The notes under the pieces were generated by a model. That model made no database searches, was not told where the DNA came from, and saw only the letters and a program-made list of their open reading frames with translations. The translations under genes were made by a program, and so were the position numbers. From positions 1 to 64,000 of the forward strand of contig NZ_SCFY01000004.1 of assembly GCF_007049795.1 (NCBI RefSeq): a DNA stretch of 64,000 bases, written 5' to 3'. Origin of the DNA: Ectopseudomonas mendocina (lineage in GTDB: Bacteria > Pseudomonadota > Gammaproteobacteria > Pseudomonadales > Pseudomonadaceae). Shown one piece after another: positions 1-9,152 of this stretch (positions within the stretch are counted from its first letter, which is position 1; each line of letters opens with the position of its first letter).

Positions 1-1
1 T

Positions 2-36
2 AATGCCAGTCAGTTAAGCTGACTGGCATTTTTATT
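2..36. terminator. 29-base palindrome with T-rich flank
   Basis: AATGCCAGTCAG, a 5-base loop and CTGACTGGCATT form a perfect 12-bp stem (2-30), followed by TTTATTT on the plus strand. It looks like an intrinsic terminator. It overlaps the stop codon of the putative transposase remnant, so it may instead be the end of the insertion sequence. Confidence 0.5.
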
Positions 37-98
37 TCTGGTCGGATACTTGGACGGCTTGGGTTTGACCGCCCGCGGATAACTGCGATCCTCACGAA
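10..98 (-). pseudogene. 3' remnant of a probable IS4-family transposase
   Basis: Reading the minus strand from about 98 down to a TGA at 10-12 gives a short basic C-terminal tail containing REDRSYPRAVKPKPSKYP. A tail of the form RSYPRAVK followed by a Lys/Pro-rich stretch is how I remember many gammaproteobacterial IS4-family transposases ending. Only about 29 codons are present. The frame then runs into adapter-like sequence at 99-123, so nothing upstream is transposase. This is either a contig-end fragment of an insertion sequence or a chimeric join. The family call is recollection only, because no catalytic residues lie in this scrap. Confidence 0.4.
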
Positions 99-123
99 GC
101 TCGGAGAGGTGTATAAGAGACAG
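99..123 (+). other. Nextera (Tn5 mosaic-end) adapter sequence left in assembly
   Basis: The 19 bases at 105-123 match the Tn5 mosaic end AGATGTGTATAAGAGACAG at 18 of 19 positions (T to G at 108). The preceding GCTCGG (99-104) continues the match into the Nextera read-2 adapter. Natural Pseudomonas DNA would not be expected to carry this, so it is most simply a library adapter carried into the assembly. Sequence to its left may not be contiguous with groES in the genome. Confidence 0.85.
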
Positions 124-275
124 ATGTAGCAGTCACCGCAAGGTGCCTGCCCTCTGAGGCAGTCCAACTTTCGCGGTGCGCCCAGCGTGCCGCACCCGGC
201 CTAGCCGGATTTTACAAACCCGCCGACCACTCAAGAGTCGGCAAGTTGGCCATCAATTGTTAGGAGAGATCGACA
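124..275 (+). promoter_or_regulatory. groES leader region
   Basis: This holds the ribosome binding site AGGAGA (262-267) and a hairpin, GCCGAC / GTCGGC, at 222-227 and 237-242. A second small hairpin is CTGCC / GGCAG within about 148-163. I could not find a convincing sigma-32 heat-shock promoter (CTTGAAA with CCCCAT). It may lie upstream of the adapter junction and so be missing from this assembly. Confidence 0.4.
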
Positions 276-569
276 ATGAAGCTTCGTCCTCTGCATGACC
301 GCGTCGTGATCCGTCGCAGCGAAGAAGAGACCAAAACCGCAGGCGGCATCGTGCTGCCGGGTTCGGCCGCCGAGAAGCCGAACCAGGGTGAAGTCGTTGC
401 CGTCGGTACCGGTAAGGTTCTGGATAACGGCGAAGTCCGTCCGCTGGCCGTCAAGGTCGGTGACAAAGTGGTATTCGGCCCTTACTCCGGCAGCAACACC
501 GTCAAAGTCGACGGCGAAGACCTGCTGGTAATGGGCGAGAACGAAATCCTCGCTGTCATCGAAGCCTGA
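276..569 (+). CDS. groES: Co-chaperonin GroES
   Basis: Seven-subunit lid of the GroEL folding chamber in the cytoplasm. The 97-residue product has the normal family length. It starts [14 protein letters not shown] and carries the mobile-loop region [20 protein letters not shown], which contacts GroEL, followed by the GEVVAVG strand and the [19 protein letters not shown]-terminus. ATG 276 follows a strong AGGAGA with a suitable spacing of 8. groEL follows after 48 bases, so the two form the classic bicistronic operon. Codon use matches the neighbouring chromosome. Confidence 0.98.
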   Translation: MKLRPLHDRVVIRRSEEETKTAGGIVLPGSAAEKPNQGEVVAVGTGKVLDNGEVRPLAVKVGDKVVFGPYSGSNTVKVDGEDLLVMGENEILAVIEA

Positions 570-605
570 TTCCCACGAATCTCCGTTTAACCTTCAAAAA
601 TTTGA

Positions 606-2264
<1,659 letters not shown>

Positions 2265-2291
2265 GCCGACCGGCTCCCACGCAGCACAAAG

Positions 2292-2320
2292 AACCCCGCG
2301 CCCGTCGCGGGGTTTTTTAT
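2292..2320 (+). terminator. Rho-independent terminator of groESL
   Basis: AACCCCGCG, a short loop and CGCGGGGTT form a GC-rich stem, followed by TTTTTTAT. It lies 28 bases past the groEL stop and ends the operon. Confidence 0.9.
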
Positions 2321-2472
2321 TGCTCGCGAAGCAGCCAGACCGATCGGAAGTTCACCGACATTTCCTGTGGACTCAGGAACGTTGTTTGCTTATGTTTTGT
2401 TACAAGCCTGAACAACGTAGTAAGCGTTCACGAGACGAGCACTGCGCAAACCTCCAATAGAAGAAGAAAAAC

Positions 2473-3177
2473 ATGGCCCTTTGCAGCACGAGCGAAATCC
2501 CTCAGCAGGCATTCCAACACTGGTGGCAACAGCAAGGTGATTGGGTCGAAGAGCCCAACGTTCGTCGCGGCGGCGAAAGTGGTGTGCAGCGTCTGCTGGA
2601 TGAAACCGGCGTGCTCTACGCCAAGAAACAGATCGGCCATATCTACCGCAGCCTGCTGCACCCGCAGGGGCGGCCCACCGTCCTGCGCGAACGCAAAGCC
2701 CTGCAGGCCCTGCCCTCTCTGGGCGTGATGGTGCCGCGGATGATCTATTGCGGTATCGATTATGACCAGCAGCAAGGCTGGCGCGGCCTGCTGGTAACCG
2801 AGGCATTGGAAGGCTTCGAGAACGTCGAGCTCTGGTATGCCCAGGGCGGCCGTGAAGCGTGCGGCGAGGCAGTGCATGCCCAGTTGCTGCAACTGGTTGG
2901 TGCAACCCTGGCGCGCATGCACCTGGGACGCTGGCAGCACGGCTGCCTGTACGCCAAACACATCTTCGTGCGCATCAACGGCGAAACGCCGCAGGTGGCC
3001 CTGCTCGATCTGGAAAAAAGCCGTCGCCGCCTGACCCGCCTCCAGGCCGCTCAGCACGACCTGCCGCAACTACGACGCCATAGCCCCTGGTCCGACGCCG
3101 ACTGGCAACAACTGTTGCAGGGCTATCGCCAGATATTCGCCGATGGCGCCAAAGGTCTCGGCACAGCTATTGCCTGA
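2473..3177 (+). CDS. inaA: InaA-family lipopolysaccharide-kinase-like protein
   Basis: A 234-residue cytoplasmic protein of the InaA/WaaP (Kdo kinase-like) fold. Visible kinase-like elements are the Lys-bearing YAKKQIGHIYRSL strand (~residues 49-61), RERKALQAL (~74-82) and the HGCLYAKHIFVR / LLDLEKSRRR catalytic and metal-binding region (~156-189). InaA-type proteins are stress- or acid-induced in Pseudomonas and Escherichia; the substrate is not established. The start follows AGAAGAA, a modest binding site. It lies 208 bases beyond the groESL terminator, so it is probably a separate transcript. The symbol reflects the family and is not proof of function. Confidence 0.75.
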   Translation: MALCSTSEIPQQAFQHWWQQQGDWVEEPNVRRGGESGVQRLLDETGVLYAKKQIGHIYRSLLHPQGRPTVLRERKALQALPSLGVMVPRMIYCGIDYDQQQGWRGLLVTEALEGFENVELWYAQGGREACGEAVHAQLLQLVGATLARMHLGRWQHGCLYAKHIFVRINGETPQVALLDLEKSRRRLTRLQAAQHDLPQLRRHSPWSDADWQQLLQGYRQIFADGAKGLGTAIA

Positions 3178-3535
3178 GTAAATGGCTGCCGGCCCAGTGC
3201 CGGCAGTGCTTTATCCGCAACACCTCGCTCCATCCGCATTACCCCCACCAGGAAGTGGCTCTACCTCGCACCTTTTCGCCAGGTAACGAGAAAGGCTGCA
3301 GGCGACTGCACCTGCCAAGGCCGGCTGTTACACAGCGCCGTGACCGGCACCTAAGGTTACGTTAAGACGTTACCTGCACCATTGTTGAACCAACCGACCA
3401 GGCCCGAGTCCCAGCACAGCCCCGGCTGATGCCAGCTACACGCTAAGACCGTTCGTCGCATGAGACGACGACGAGGCAATGGGTGATCTAGGTTTAGCGA
3501 ACAGCGTTTGGCAGTGCTTTCAAGGGGTTAGCAAA
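3178..3535. other. Intergenic region with terminator-like hairpin
   Basis: A stem CTGCCGGC / GCCGGCAG lies at 3186-3206, ten bases after inaA, followed by TGCTTTAT, and probably terminates that gene. The rest contains a short TCGTC / GACGA palindrome near 3454-3473 but no gene, tRNA or recognisable repeat that I can support. Confidence 0.4.
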
Positions 3536-3772
3536 ATGAAATTAGAAATAGCACGAGGTTTTTTCCTTGCCCTCGCACTCAGCGTAACGGCAATCGCCGC
3601 CGCAGCCTGGCAGGAGCCCGGCCCACGCGTACTGGAAGCGCAAGCCTGCACCGCTGTGGAACCCTGTCCAACCGCGCCTTTGCGCAAGCAGGTACAGCCC
3701 GCAGCCAACCCGGACGCCAATCTGCTGGTGCTAATGTTCGGCCTCAGCGGCGCGATGAAGGGCGAGCAGTAA
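3536..3772 (+). CDS. Small secreted protein of unknown function
   Basis: I do not recognise this 78-residue protein. It begins MKLEIARGFFLALALSVTAI with a clear hydrophobic signal peptide that is probably cut after the run of alanines near residue 24. The mature part is short and Pro/Ala-rich with two cysteines. ATG 3536 is preferred over the upstream ATG at 3479 because it follows AAGGGG (3519-3524) and puts the signal peptide at the N-terminus. It stands alone between inaA and nat. A real gene is likely but unproven. Confidence 0.45.
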   Translation: MKLEIARGFFLALALSVTAIAAAAWQEPGPRVLEAQACTAVEPCPTAPLRKQVQPAANPDANLLVLMFGLSGAMKGEQ

Positions 3773-3945
3773 CGGCATACGCTCAGCCACTACTCGCGAA
3801 ACGGGCCTACCAGTATTACCGGACGGCCCGCCATAGGAGTCCTCCGCGCAGTTCGAGCAATCTCCTCCTGCTTACCAGCATCACTTGCAAGCACCTAGAT
3901 CCCCACTTGCTAATCGCTACCTGCAATATCGAGTGATGGCTAATA

Positions 3946-3975
3946 TCGCTTCGCAGCTAAAGCCCCTCCTACAAG
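3946..3975. repeat. Degenerate REP element
   Basis: The sequence cgcttcgcagctaaagcccctcctac is a mutated copy of the REP palindrome found elsewhere in the window. It sits just beyond the nat stop codon. Confidence 0.45.
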
Positions 3976-4002
3976 AACGTGGCGATACCAGCGGCCTTGC
4001 CT

Positions 4003-4830
4003 TCACACCCCCGCAATCAACCGCTCGATGATCTCCCGCCGCTCAGGATGCTCCGGCACCTGAATGCCAAACTCCTCGCGCAACACCCTGAGCACCTCAT
4101 CGACCCCCTGCAACTGCACCCGCTCACTCGCCTGCCCCAGGCGGTGGATGGCGAAGCTGCCATTGTTCAACGTCTTGCGCAGGCCGGACCCGGTGCGCGC
4201 GGCGATCATCTGGCCGAGGAAGGGCGAATCCGGGTGGGTGCACACGTACCAGTTACCCACCACGTAATCGATATCCGCCACCTGCTGCAGATCGAACACA
4301 TACATCGCCCGCCAGCTGCCGGCGACCAATGCGCGCAGGGTGTAGGTGCCATCCCCCAACGTCAGGCGATAGGGCTCATGCGGTGTGGCCTGCTCAGCCT
4401 CGCTGTCGAGCAGCAGTGGGCCGGTCGGCACCATACCGCCGAAGCCGACGTCGCTGATGTAGCGCACGCCATCGATGGTCACCAGCACCAGCATATGGGT
4501 GCGTGCCGGCAGGGCGTCTTCCGGGCCACCCATCACTACGCGGCCGGTCAGCCCGCGCGCGTCGAAGCCCAGCGCCTGCAACAGCAGCAGGTACAGGCGG
4601 TTGAGTTCGAAGCAGTAACCGCCACGGCCCTGGCGTAGCAGCTTGTCCTGGATCGCGGCGGGCTCGACCTCCACCGGCACGCGCAGCATGCTGGCCAGGG
4701 TTTCGAAGGGGAATTCGGCAGTGTGTCGCGCCTGCAGCTCACGCAGGGTCTCGAGGCTCGGCGGCGGCGCCGACGCGTAACCCAGGCGCCCGAGGTAGGT
4801 GTGTAGATCCAGCATGAATGGCTCGGTCAT
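4003..4830 (-). CDS. nat: Arylamine N-acetyltransferase
   Basis: A cytoplasmic 275-residue enzyme transferring acetyl from acetyl-CoA to arylamines, hydrazines or arylhydroxylamines. The Cys-His-Asp triad is visible: Cys73 in RGGYCFELN, His112 in ARTHMLVL and Asp127 in ISDVGFGG. The length matches bacterial NATs. Start 4830 is preceded on the minus strand by GGGAG at good spacing. It appears monocistronic, convergent with the small upstream secreted-protein gene and divergent from the lipoprotein gene at 5008. Confidence 0.93.
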   Translation of the reverse strand: MTEPFMLDLHTYLGRLGYASAPPPSLETLRELQARHTAEFPFETLASMLRVPVEVEPAAIQDKLLRQGRGGYCFELNRLYLLLLQALGFDARGLTGRVVMGGPEDALPARTHMLVLVTIDGVRYISDVGFGGMVPTGPLLLDSEAEQATPHEPYRLTLGDGTYTLRALVAGSWRAMYVFDLQQVADIDYVVGNWYVCTHPDSPFLGQMIAARTGSGLRKTLNNGSFAIHRLGQASERVQLQGVDEVLRVLREEFGIQVPEHPERREIIERLIAGV

Positions 4831-5007
4831 CGTGCATCTCCCTTTCTACTGCCGGCTGTTTTACCAGAGGGCGGGGATAGACGATATGCGATGAGCCGCA
4901 TGGCGTGCTCGAGTCAGCGCTTTCGGTTTGCGGCAGTCGGCACACACAAATCGACAGAAATGCGCCAATCTATTGTTCATCGTACGAGCTTGCCCGAGGA
5001 CTCCATG

Positions 5008-5211
5008 ATGCACCTGCGCCGTTTCTGCACGCTTTCCCTGTTACTCATCTTGAGCGGCTGCGGCGCCGGTGAGACGGCCGCCACGGCGACACTGCAGGCT
5101 GAGCAGGCCAAACAGGCTCAGCAGCAAATGGAGCAGCTCAAGCAGCAGATTGACCAAGCCAATGCAGCGAACACCCAACGCCTGCAGGAGGCCATCGATC
5201 AGGCGCAGTGA
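5008..5211 (+). CDS. Small coiled-coil lipoprotein
   Basis: About 67 residues. The signal peptide MHLRRFCTLSLLLI ends in the lipobox LSGC, so the mature protein starts at a lipidated Cys. The rest (AEQAKQAQQQMEQLKQQID and on) is Gln/Ala-rich with heptad-like spacing, suggesting a helical or coiled-coil rod. There are two adjacent ATGs (5005, 5008) after GAGGA at 4996; 5008 gives the better spacing. Function is unknown. It resembles Lpp-like small outer-membrane lipoproteins in architecture only. A terminator follows at 5291. Confidence 0.7.
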   Translation: MHLRRFCTLSLLLILSGCGAGETAATATLQAEQAKQAQQQMEQLKQQIDQANAANTQRLQEAIDQAQ

Positions 5212-5290
5212 GCGTCGCCTCCTGCAGGGCGCCTATCCATACAGCGGCAAGCTGCTTGCCGCGAACAATGCGCTGCCTGAAAACAGGGAG

Positions 5291-5318
5291 GCCGGTCACA
5301 AGACCGGCCTTTTTCCTT
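5291..5318 (+). terminator. Rho-independent terminator
   Basis: GGCCGGTC ACAA GACCGGCC followed by TTTTTCCTT: an 8-bp perfect stem downstream of the small lipoprotein gene. Confidence 0.85.
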
Positions 5319-5425
5319 GATGCCCTGCCGTTATCCGCGCGTACTGGACATTCGGCACTTCCCTGATGGCGATAAGCCTTTATAGTACGCGCCCCTATCA
5401 GCACTACGACAAGGATGTAATCCGG

Positions 5426-5821
5426 ATGTCTTCCCTCAAGTCTGCCGCCATGCTGGCAGCTGCACTCATCGTCAGTGGTTGTTCCACCGCCACCTGGGTC
5501 AAGCTCCCCGACGACAGCGCGCTCATCGTCAACGAGCGCCCGACGCTTCACAAACAAGGCCTGATCAAGACTCGCCCATTTTCATGGGGTGCCGCAGCAG
5601 GCGTTCCTTATCGTCTGGAGGACAGGCAATCCCATGTCATCCAGAGCGGCCGCCTGAAAACACGCTTTCGCGTTGCCTCGATCTTCTGGCCACCGGTCGG
5701 CATAGCCTATTGGCCGATGGGCTTCGGCCAGCGTTGCTACGACCTGACCGGTCCGGCGCCACAGACCTGTACTCATCAGGATCTGATCGACCTGCGCAGG
5801 AACCATCGCCTCTCCCGCTGA
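5426..5821 (+). CDS. Lipoprotein of unknown function
   Basis: A 131-residue predicted lipoprotein. The signal peptide MSSLKSAAMLAAALIVSGCS has the lipobox VSGC. The mature part contains Trp/Pro-rich stretches (FWPPVGIAYWPMGFGQ) and two further cysteines near the C-terminus (RCYD, TCTH) that could form a disulphide. ATG 5426 was chosen over 5366 because it gives an N-terminal signal peptide and follows an AAGGA. I do not recognise the family. A terminator follows directly. Confidence 0.7.
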   Translation: MSSLKSAAMLAAALIVSGCSTATWVKLPDDSALIVNERPTLHKQGLIKTRPFSWGAAAGVPYRLEDRQSHVIQSGRLKTRFRVASIFWPPVGIAYWPMGFGQRCYDLTGPAPQTCTHQDLIDLRRNHRLSR

Positions 5822-5828
5822 CGAAAAC

Positions 5829-5852
5829 GGGGAGCCAATGGCTCCCCTTTTT
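5829..5852 (+). terminator. Rho-independent terminator
   Basis: GGGGAGCC AAT GGCTCCCC then TTTTTT, eight bases after the lipoprotein stop codon. Confidence 0.9.
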
Positions 5853-5930
5853 TCTACCCACTCGAATCAACGATTGCTACCAGCGCCGTAGGGTTGGTCA
5901 GGTATTGCGTCGCCGGTGCTTGCACGTTCA

Positions 5931-5955
5931 TTCGCGGCTGAGGCCGCTCCTACGA
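5931..5955. repeat. REP element
   Basis: ttcgcggctgaggccgctcc plus tac: one copy of the Pseudomonas REP palindrome that recurs throughout the window. Confidence 0.8.
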
Positions 5956-5978
5956 GAAGCCCGAGCACCGCGACCAAG

Positions 5979-6008
5979 AAAAAGGCCGATCACGTGATCG
6001 GCCTTTTC
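5979..6008 (-). terminator. Bidirectional terminator after mmsA
   Basis: The perfect palindrome GGCCGATCACGTGATCGGCC (5983-6002) has an A run on its left and TTTTC on its right, so it can end transcription in either direction. It lies 18 bases past the mmsA stop. Confidence 0.85.
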
Positions 6009-6026
6009 GTTAGCGCTTCAACTCAC

Positions 6027-7523
6027 TCAGCCATTGCTGGGGAAGGCGAACTGCGCGGCCTCGTGGCTCTTGCGTGCCGGCCAGCGTTGGGTGATGGCCT
6101 TCTTGCGGGTGTAGAAGCGCACGCCATCCGGGCCGTAAGCATGCAGGTCGCCGAACAGCGAACGCTTCCAGCCGCCGAAGCTGTGGTAAGCCACCGGTAC
6201 CGGCAGCGGCACGTTGACGCCGACCATGCCGACTTCGATCTCGTCGCAGAACAGGCGAGCGGCTTCACCGTCACGGGTGAAGATGCAGGTGCCGTTGCCG
6301 TACTCGTGATCGTTGATCAGCTGCATGGCTTCTTCCAGGCTGCCGACGCGGACGATGCACAGCACCGGGCCGAAGATTTCGTCGGTGTAGATGGTCATCT
6401 CCGGTGTCACCTTGTCGAACAGGGTGCCGCCGACGAAGTAACCGTTCTCGTTGCCAGCGACCACTAGGTCGCGGCCATCGACCACCAGCTTGGCGCCCTG
6501 CTCGACCCCGGCGTCGATGTAGCCCTTGACCTTGTCGCGCGCTGCAGCGGTGACCAGCGGGCCCATGTCGAGGCCGCAAGAGGTACCGGCACCGATCTTC
6601 AGCGCCTGGATCTGCGGGACGATCTTCTCGACCAGCGCATCGGCGATCTGGTCACCCACGCACACGGCCACGGAGATGGCCATGCAGCGCTCGCCGCAGG
6701 AGCCGTAGGCCGCGCCCATCAGTGCGCTGACGGCATTGTCCAGGTCGGCATCGGGCATCAGCACGGCGTGGTTCTTGGCGCCGCCCAGGGCCTGCACGCG
6801 TTTGCCACGCTTGGTGCCTTCGCTGTAGATGTACTCGGCGATCGGCGTCGAACCGACGAAGCTCAGGGCCTTGACCTCGGGCGCTTCGATCAGCGCGTCG
6901 ACCGCGTCCTTGTCGCCGTTGACCACGTTCAGCACGCCCTTGGGCAGGCCGGCCTGGTTCAGCAGTTCGGCGATGAACAGGGTGGAGCTGGGGTCGCGCT
7001 CGGACGGCTTCAAGATGAAGCAGTTACCACAGACGATGGCCAGCGGGTACATCCACAGCGGCACCATGGCCGGGAAGTTGAACGGGGTAATTCCTGCCAC
7101 GACACCAATGGGTTGCAGGTCGGTCCAGGCGTCGATGTTCGGGCCGACGTTGCGGCTGTATTCGCCCTTGAGAATGTCCGGGGCGGCGCAGGCGAACTCG
7201 ACGTTCTCGATGCCGCGCTTGAGTTCACCGACGGCGTCTTCGAGGGTCTTGCCATGCTCGGCGCTGATCAGTGCGGCGATTTCGTTCTCGTTCTGCTCCA
7301 GCAACTGCCTGAAGCGGAACATGATCTGCGCACGCTTGGCCGGCGGGGTGTTGCGCCAGGCCGGGAAGGCAGCCTTGGCGGCGTCGATGGCCAGTTGCAT
7401 GGTGGCGCGATCAGCCAGGCCGACGGCGCTGGTGGAGTCGCCGGTGGACGGGTTGTACACCGGGGCGCTGCGACCGTTGCCGGCAACGCGTTCGCCGTTG
7501 ATCAGGTGCGGGATGTGGCTCAT
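6027..7523 (-). CDS. mmsA: CoA-acylating (methyl)malonate-semialdehyde dehydrogenase
   Basis: A cytoplasmic NAD-dependent aldehyde dehydrogenase converting malonate semialdehyde (and methylmalonate semialdehyde) to acetyl-CoA (propionyl-CoA). It has 498 residues. The substrate-channel motif GITPFNFPAMVPLWM spans ~144-158, the NAD-fold motif FVGSTPIAEY ~222-231, and the catalytic Cys is Cys280 in GSCGERCMA. Like other CoA-acylating members it lacks the usual general-base Glu context (ALGGAKNH). ATG 7523 follows GGAGA; an upstream in-frame ATG at 7568 lies inside an inverted repeat and is unlikely. Placed downstream of bauA, it corresponds to P. aeruginosa bauC in beta-alanine catabolism. Valine catabolism (mmsAB) is the alternative role. 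Confidence 0.93.
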   Translation of the reverse strand: MSHIPHLINGERVAGNGRSAPVYNPSTGDSTSAVGLADRATMQLAIDAAKAAFPAWRNTPPAKRAQIMFRFRQLLEQNENEIAALISAEHGKTLEDAVGELKRGIENVEFACAAPDILKGEYSRNVGPNIDAWTDLQPIGVVAGITPFNFPAMVPLWMYPLAIVCGNCFILKPSERDPSSTLFIAELLNQAGLPKGVLNVVNGDKDAVDALIEAPEVKALSFVGSTPIAEYIYSEGTKRGKRVQALGGAKNHAVLMPDADLDNAVSALMGAAYGSCGERCMAISVAVCVGDQIADALVEKIVPQIQALKIGAGTSCGLDMGPLVTAAARDKVKGYIDAGVEQGAKLVVDGRDLVVAGNENGYFVGGTLFDKVTPEMTIYTDEIFGPVLCIVRVGSLEEAMQLINDHEYGNGTCIFTRDGEAARLFCDEIEVGMVGVNVPLPVPVAYHSFGGWKRSLFGDLHAYGPDGVRFYTRKKAITQRWPARKSHEAAQFAFPSNG

Positions 7524-7543
7524 GGGGTTCTCCAAGGTCAGGC

Positions 7544-7620
7544 GTAGGGTGGATGACGCTCTTTTCATCCACCTTGGGGATTCGATGATTGGTGGATGGG
7601 AAAAGCGCCATCCACCCTAC
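7544..7620. repeat. Long inverted repeat between bauA and mmsA
   Basis: Arms GTAGGGTGGATGACGCT... (7544-7573) and ...GCCATCCACCCTAC (7591-7620) pair over about 30 bp. It belongs to the same family as 24011-24089. A stem of this size between two co-oriented genes could attenuate read-through or stabilise the upstream message. Confidence 0.75.
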
Positions 7621-7623
7621 GGT

Positions 7624-8970
7624 TCAATCCAGTTTGTTCAGGACATCGCCAACGGCATTGAAGACGCGGTCGAGGTCTTCGATCTTGGCGTTGAAGGTTG
7701 GGCCGAACTGCAGGGTGTCGCCACCGAAGCGCACGTAGAAACCGGCCTTCCAAAGAGCCATGCCGGCCTCGAACGGACGGATCACCGCGTCACCGTCACG
7801 CGGGGCGATCTGCAGGGCGCCAGCCAGGCCGCAGTTGCGAATATCGATTATGTGCTTGGTACCCTTCAGGCCATGCAGCGCGGCCTCGAACTTCGGCGCC
7901 AACTCGGCGGACTGCTGGATCAGATTCTCGCGTTTGAGCAGCTCCAGCGTCGCCAGACCGGCGGCGCAGGCCACCGGGTGCGCCGAGTAGGTGTAGCCGT
8001 GGGTGAACTCGATCATGTGCTCCGGCGACGGCTGTTGCATGAAGGTGTTGTAGATCTCACTGCTGGCGATCACCGCACCCAGCGGGATGGCGCCGTTGGT
8101 GATCTGCTTGGCGACGTTCATCAGGTCCGGGGTCACGCCGAAGAACTCCGCGCCGCTCCACTTGCCCATGCGGCCGAAGCCGGTGATGACTTCGTCGAAG
8201 ATCAGCAGGATGTTGTGCTGGGTGCAGATTTCGCGCAGGCGCTGCAGGTAGCCCACCGGCGGCACGAGGGCGCCGGCCGAGCCGGACATCGGCTCGACGA
8301 TCACCGCGGCAATGTTGGAAGCGTCGTGCAACTCGATCAGCTTGAGCAGTTCGTTGGCCAGCTCCACGCCGCCGGTCTCGGCCATGCCTTTGGTAAAAGC
8401 CATGCCCGGTTGCAGGGTGTGCGGCAGGTGGTCGGCGTCCATCAATTGGCCGTACATCTTGCGGTTACCACCGATGCCGCCGAGGGCGGTGCCGGCGATG
8501 TTGACGCCGTGGTAGCCACGGGCACGACCGATGAAGCGGGTCTTGGAGGCCTGGCCTTTGAGGCGCCAGTAGGCCTTGGCCATCTTCACCGCGGTGTCGG
8601 CGCACTCGGAGCCAGAGCCGGTGAAGAACACGTGGTTGAGGTCGCCCGGCATCAGGTCGGCGACCTGCTCGGCCAGCTTGAACGACAGGGGGTGGCCGTA
8701 CTGGAAGCCCGGCGAATAGTCGAGGGTGCCGAGCTGCTTGGCCACGGCCTCCTGGATTTCCTTGCGCGAGTGGCCGGCGCCGCAGGTCCACAGACCGGAC
8801 AGGCTGTCGTAGACCTTACGGCCCTGGTCGTCGGTCAGCCAGCTGCCTTCGGCACCGACGATCAGACGCGGGTCGCGCTGGAAGTTGCGGTTGGCGGAGA
8901 ACGGCATCCAGTGCGCATCCAGCTTGAGCTGGCTGGCCAGGGACGGGGTTGCGGTCTGCGGCATGTTCAT
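7624..8970 (-). CDS. bauA: Beta-alanine:pyruvate aminotransferase
   Basis: Class III PLP-dependent omega-aminotransferase, 448 residues, moving the amino group of beta-alanine to pyruvate to give malonate semialdehyde and alanine. The PLP lysine is Lys288 (AKQITNGAIPLG) and the cofactor-binding Asp is Asp259 in IFDEVITGFGRMG; GSGSECADTAVKMA (~118-131) is the phosphate-binding loop. ATG 8970 (MNMPQTATPS) gives the family length; the in-frame ATG at 9018 adds an unlikely basic extension. It is followed by mmsA, which uses its product, and is divergent from the LysR gene bauR. Confidence 0.95.
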   Translation of the reverse strand: MNMPQTATPSLASQLKLDAHWMPFSANRNFQRDPRLIVGAEGSWLTDDQGRKVYDSLSGLWTCGAGHSRKEIQEAVAKQLGTLDYSPGFQYGHPLSFKLAEQVADLMPGDLNHVFFTGSGSECADTAVKMAKAYWRLKGQASKTRFIGRARGYHGVNIAGTALGGIGGNRKMYGQLMDADHLPHTLQPGMAFTKGMAETGGVELANELLKLIELHDASNIAAVIVEPMSGSAGALVPPVGYLQRLREICTQHNILLIFDEVITGFGRMGKWSGAEFFGVTPDLMNVAKQITNGAIPLGAVIASSEIYNTFMQQPSPEHMIEFTHGYTYSAHPVACAAGLATLELLKRENLIQQSAELAPKFEAALHGLKGTKHIIDIRNCGLAGALQIAPRDGDAVIRPFEAGMALWKAGFYVRFGGDTLQFGPTFNAKIEDLDRVFNAVGDVLNKLD

Positions 8971-9152
8971 CGGAGGAGCCTCGAGCTGGCAGCGTTTGGG
9001 AGATTTGTAGTCCGACAAGCCATATAGGCACCATGCGAATCGCGGCTAAAGCCGCTCCTACAAAAACCTGTCTGTTGCCAGCAAAGGTGCCACGGGTATA
9101 GAGTCAGTAAAACAGTACTCTTCTTATCTTCAGTTCAAGGCTTACTAAACAA
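8971..9152. promoter_or_regulatory. bauA-bauR divergent promoter region
   Basis: A 182-base divergent intergenic region that should carry both promoters and the LysR binding sites. It includes a REP element (9037-9066) and CAGTA repeats near 9104-9118. I could not assign -35/-10 boxes with confidence. On the minus strand a TGGCACC...TTTGC pair has the wrong spacing for sigma-54. Confidence 0.45.
9037..9066. repeat. REP element
   Basis: gaatcgcggctaaagccgct continuing cctacaaaaa: a REP copy inside the bauA-bauR divergent region. Confidence 0.8.

Noticed and set aside
6829..9027. A 732-codon plus-strand frame across mmsA and bauA
   Set aside because: It spans two well-supported minus-strand genes and their intergenic repeat, and has no recognisable domain.
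9080..9110. Possible sigma-54 element on the minus strand upstream of bauA
   Set aside because: TGGCACC and TTTGC are present but only seven bases lie between GG and GC, whereas ten are needed.
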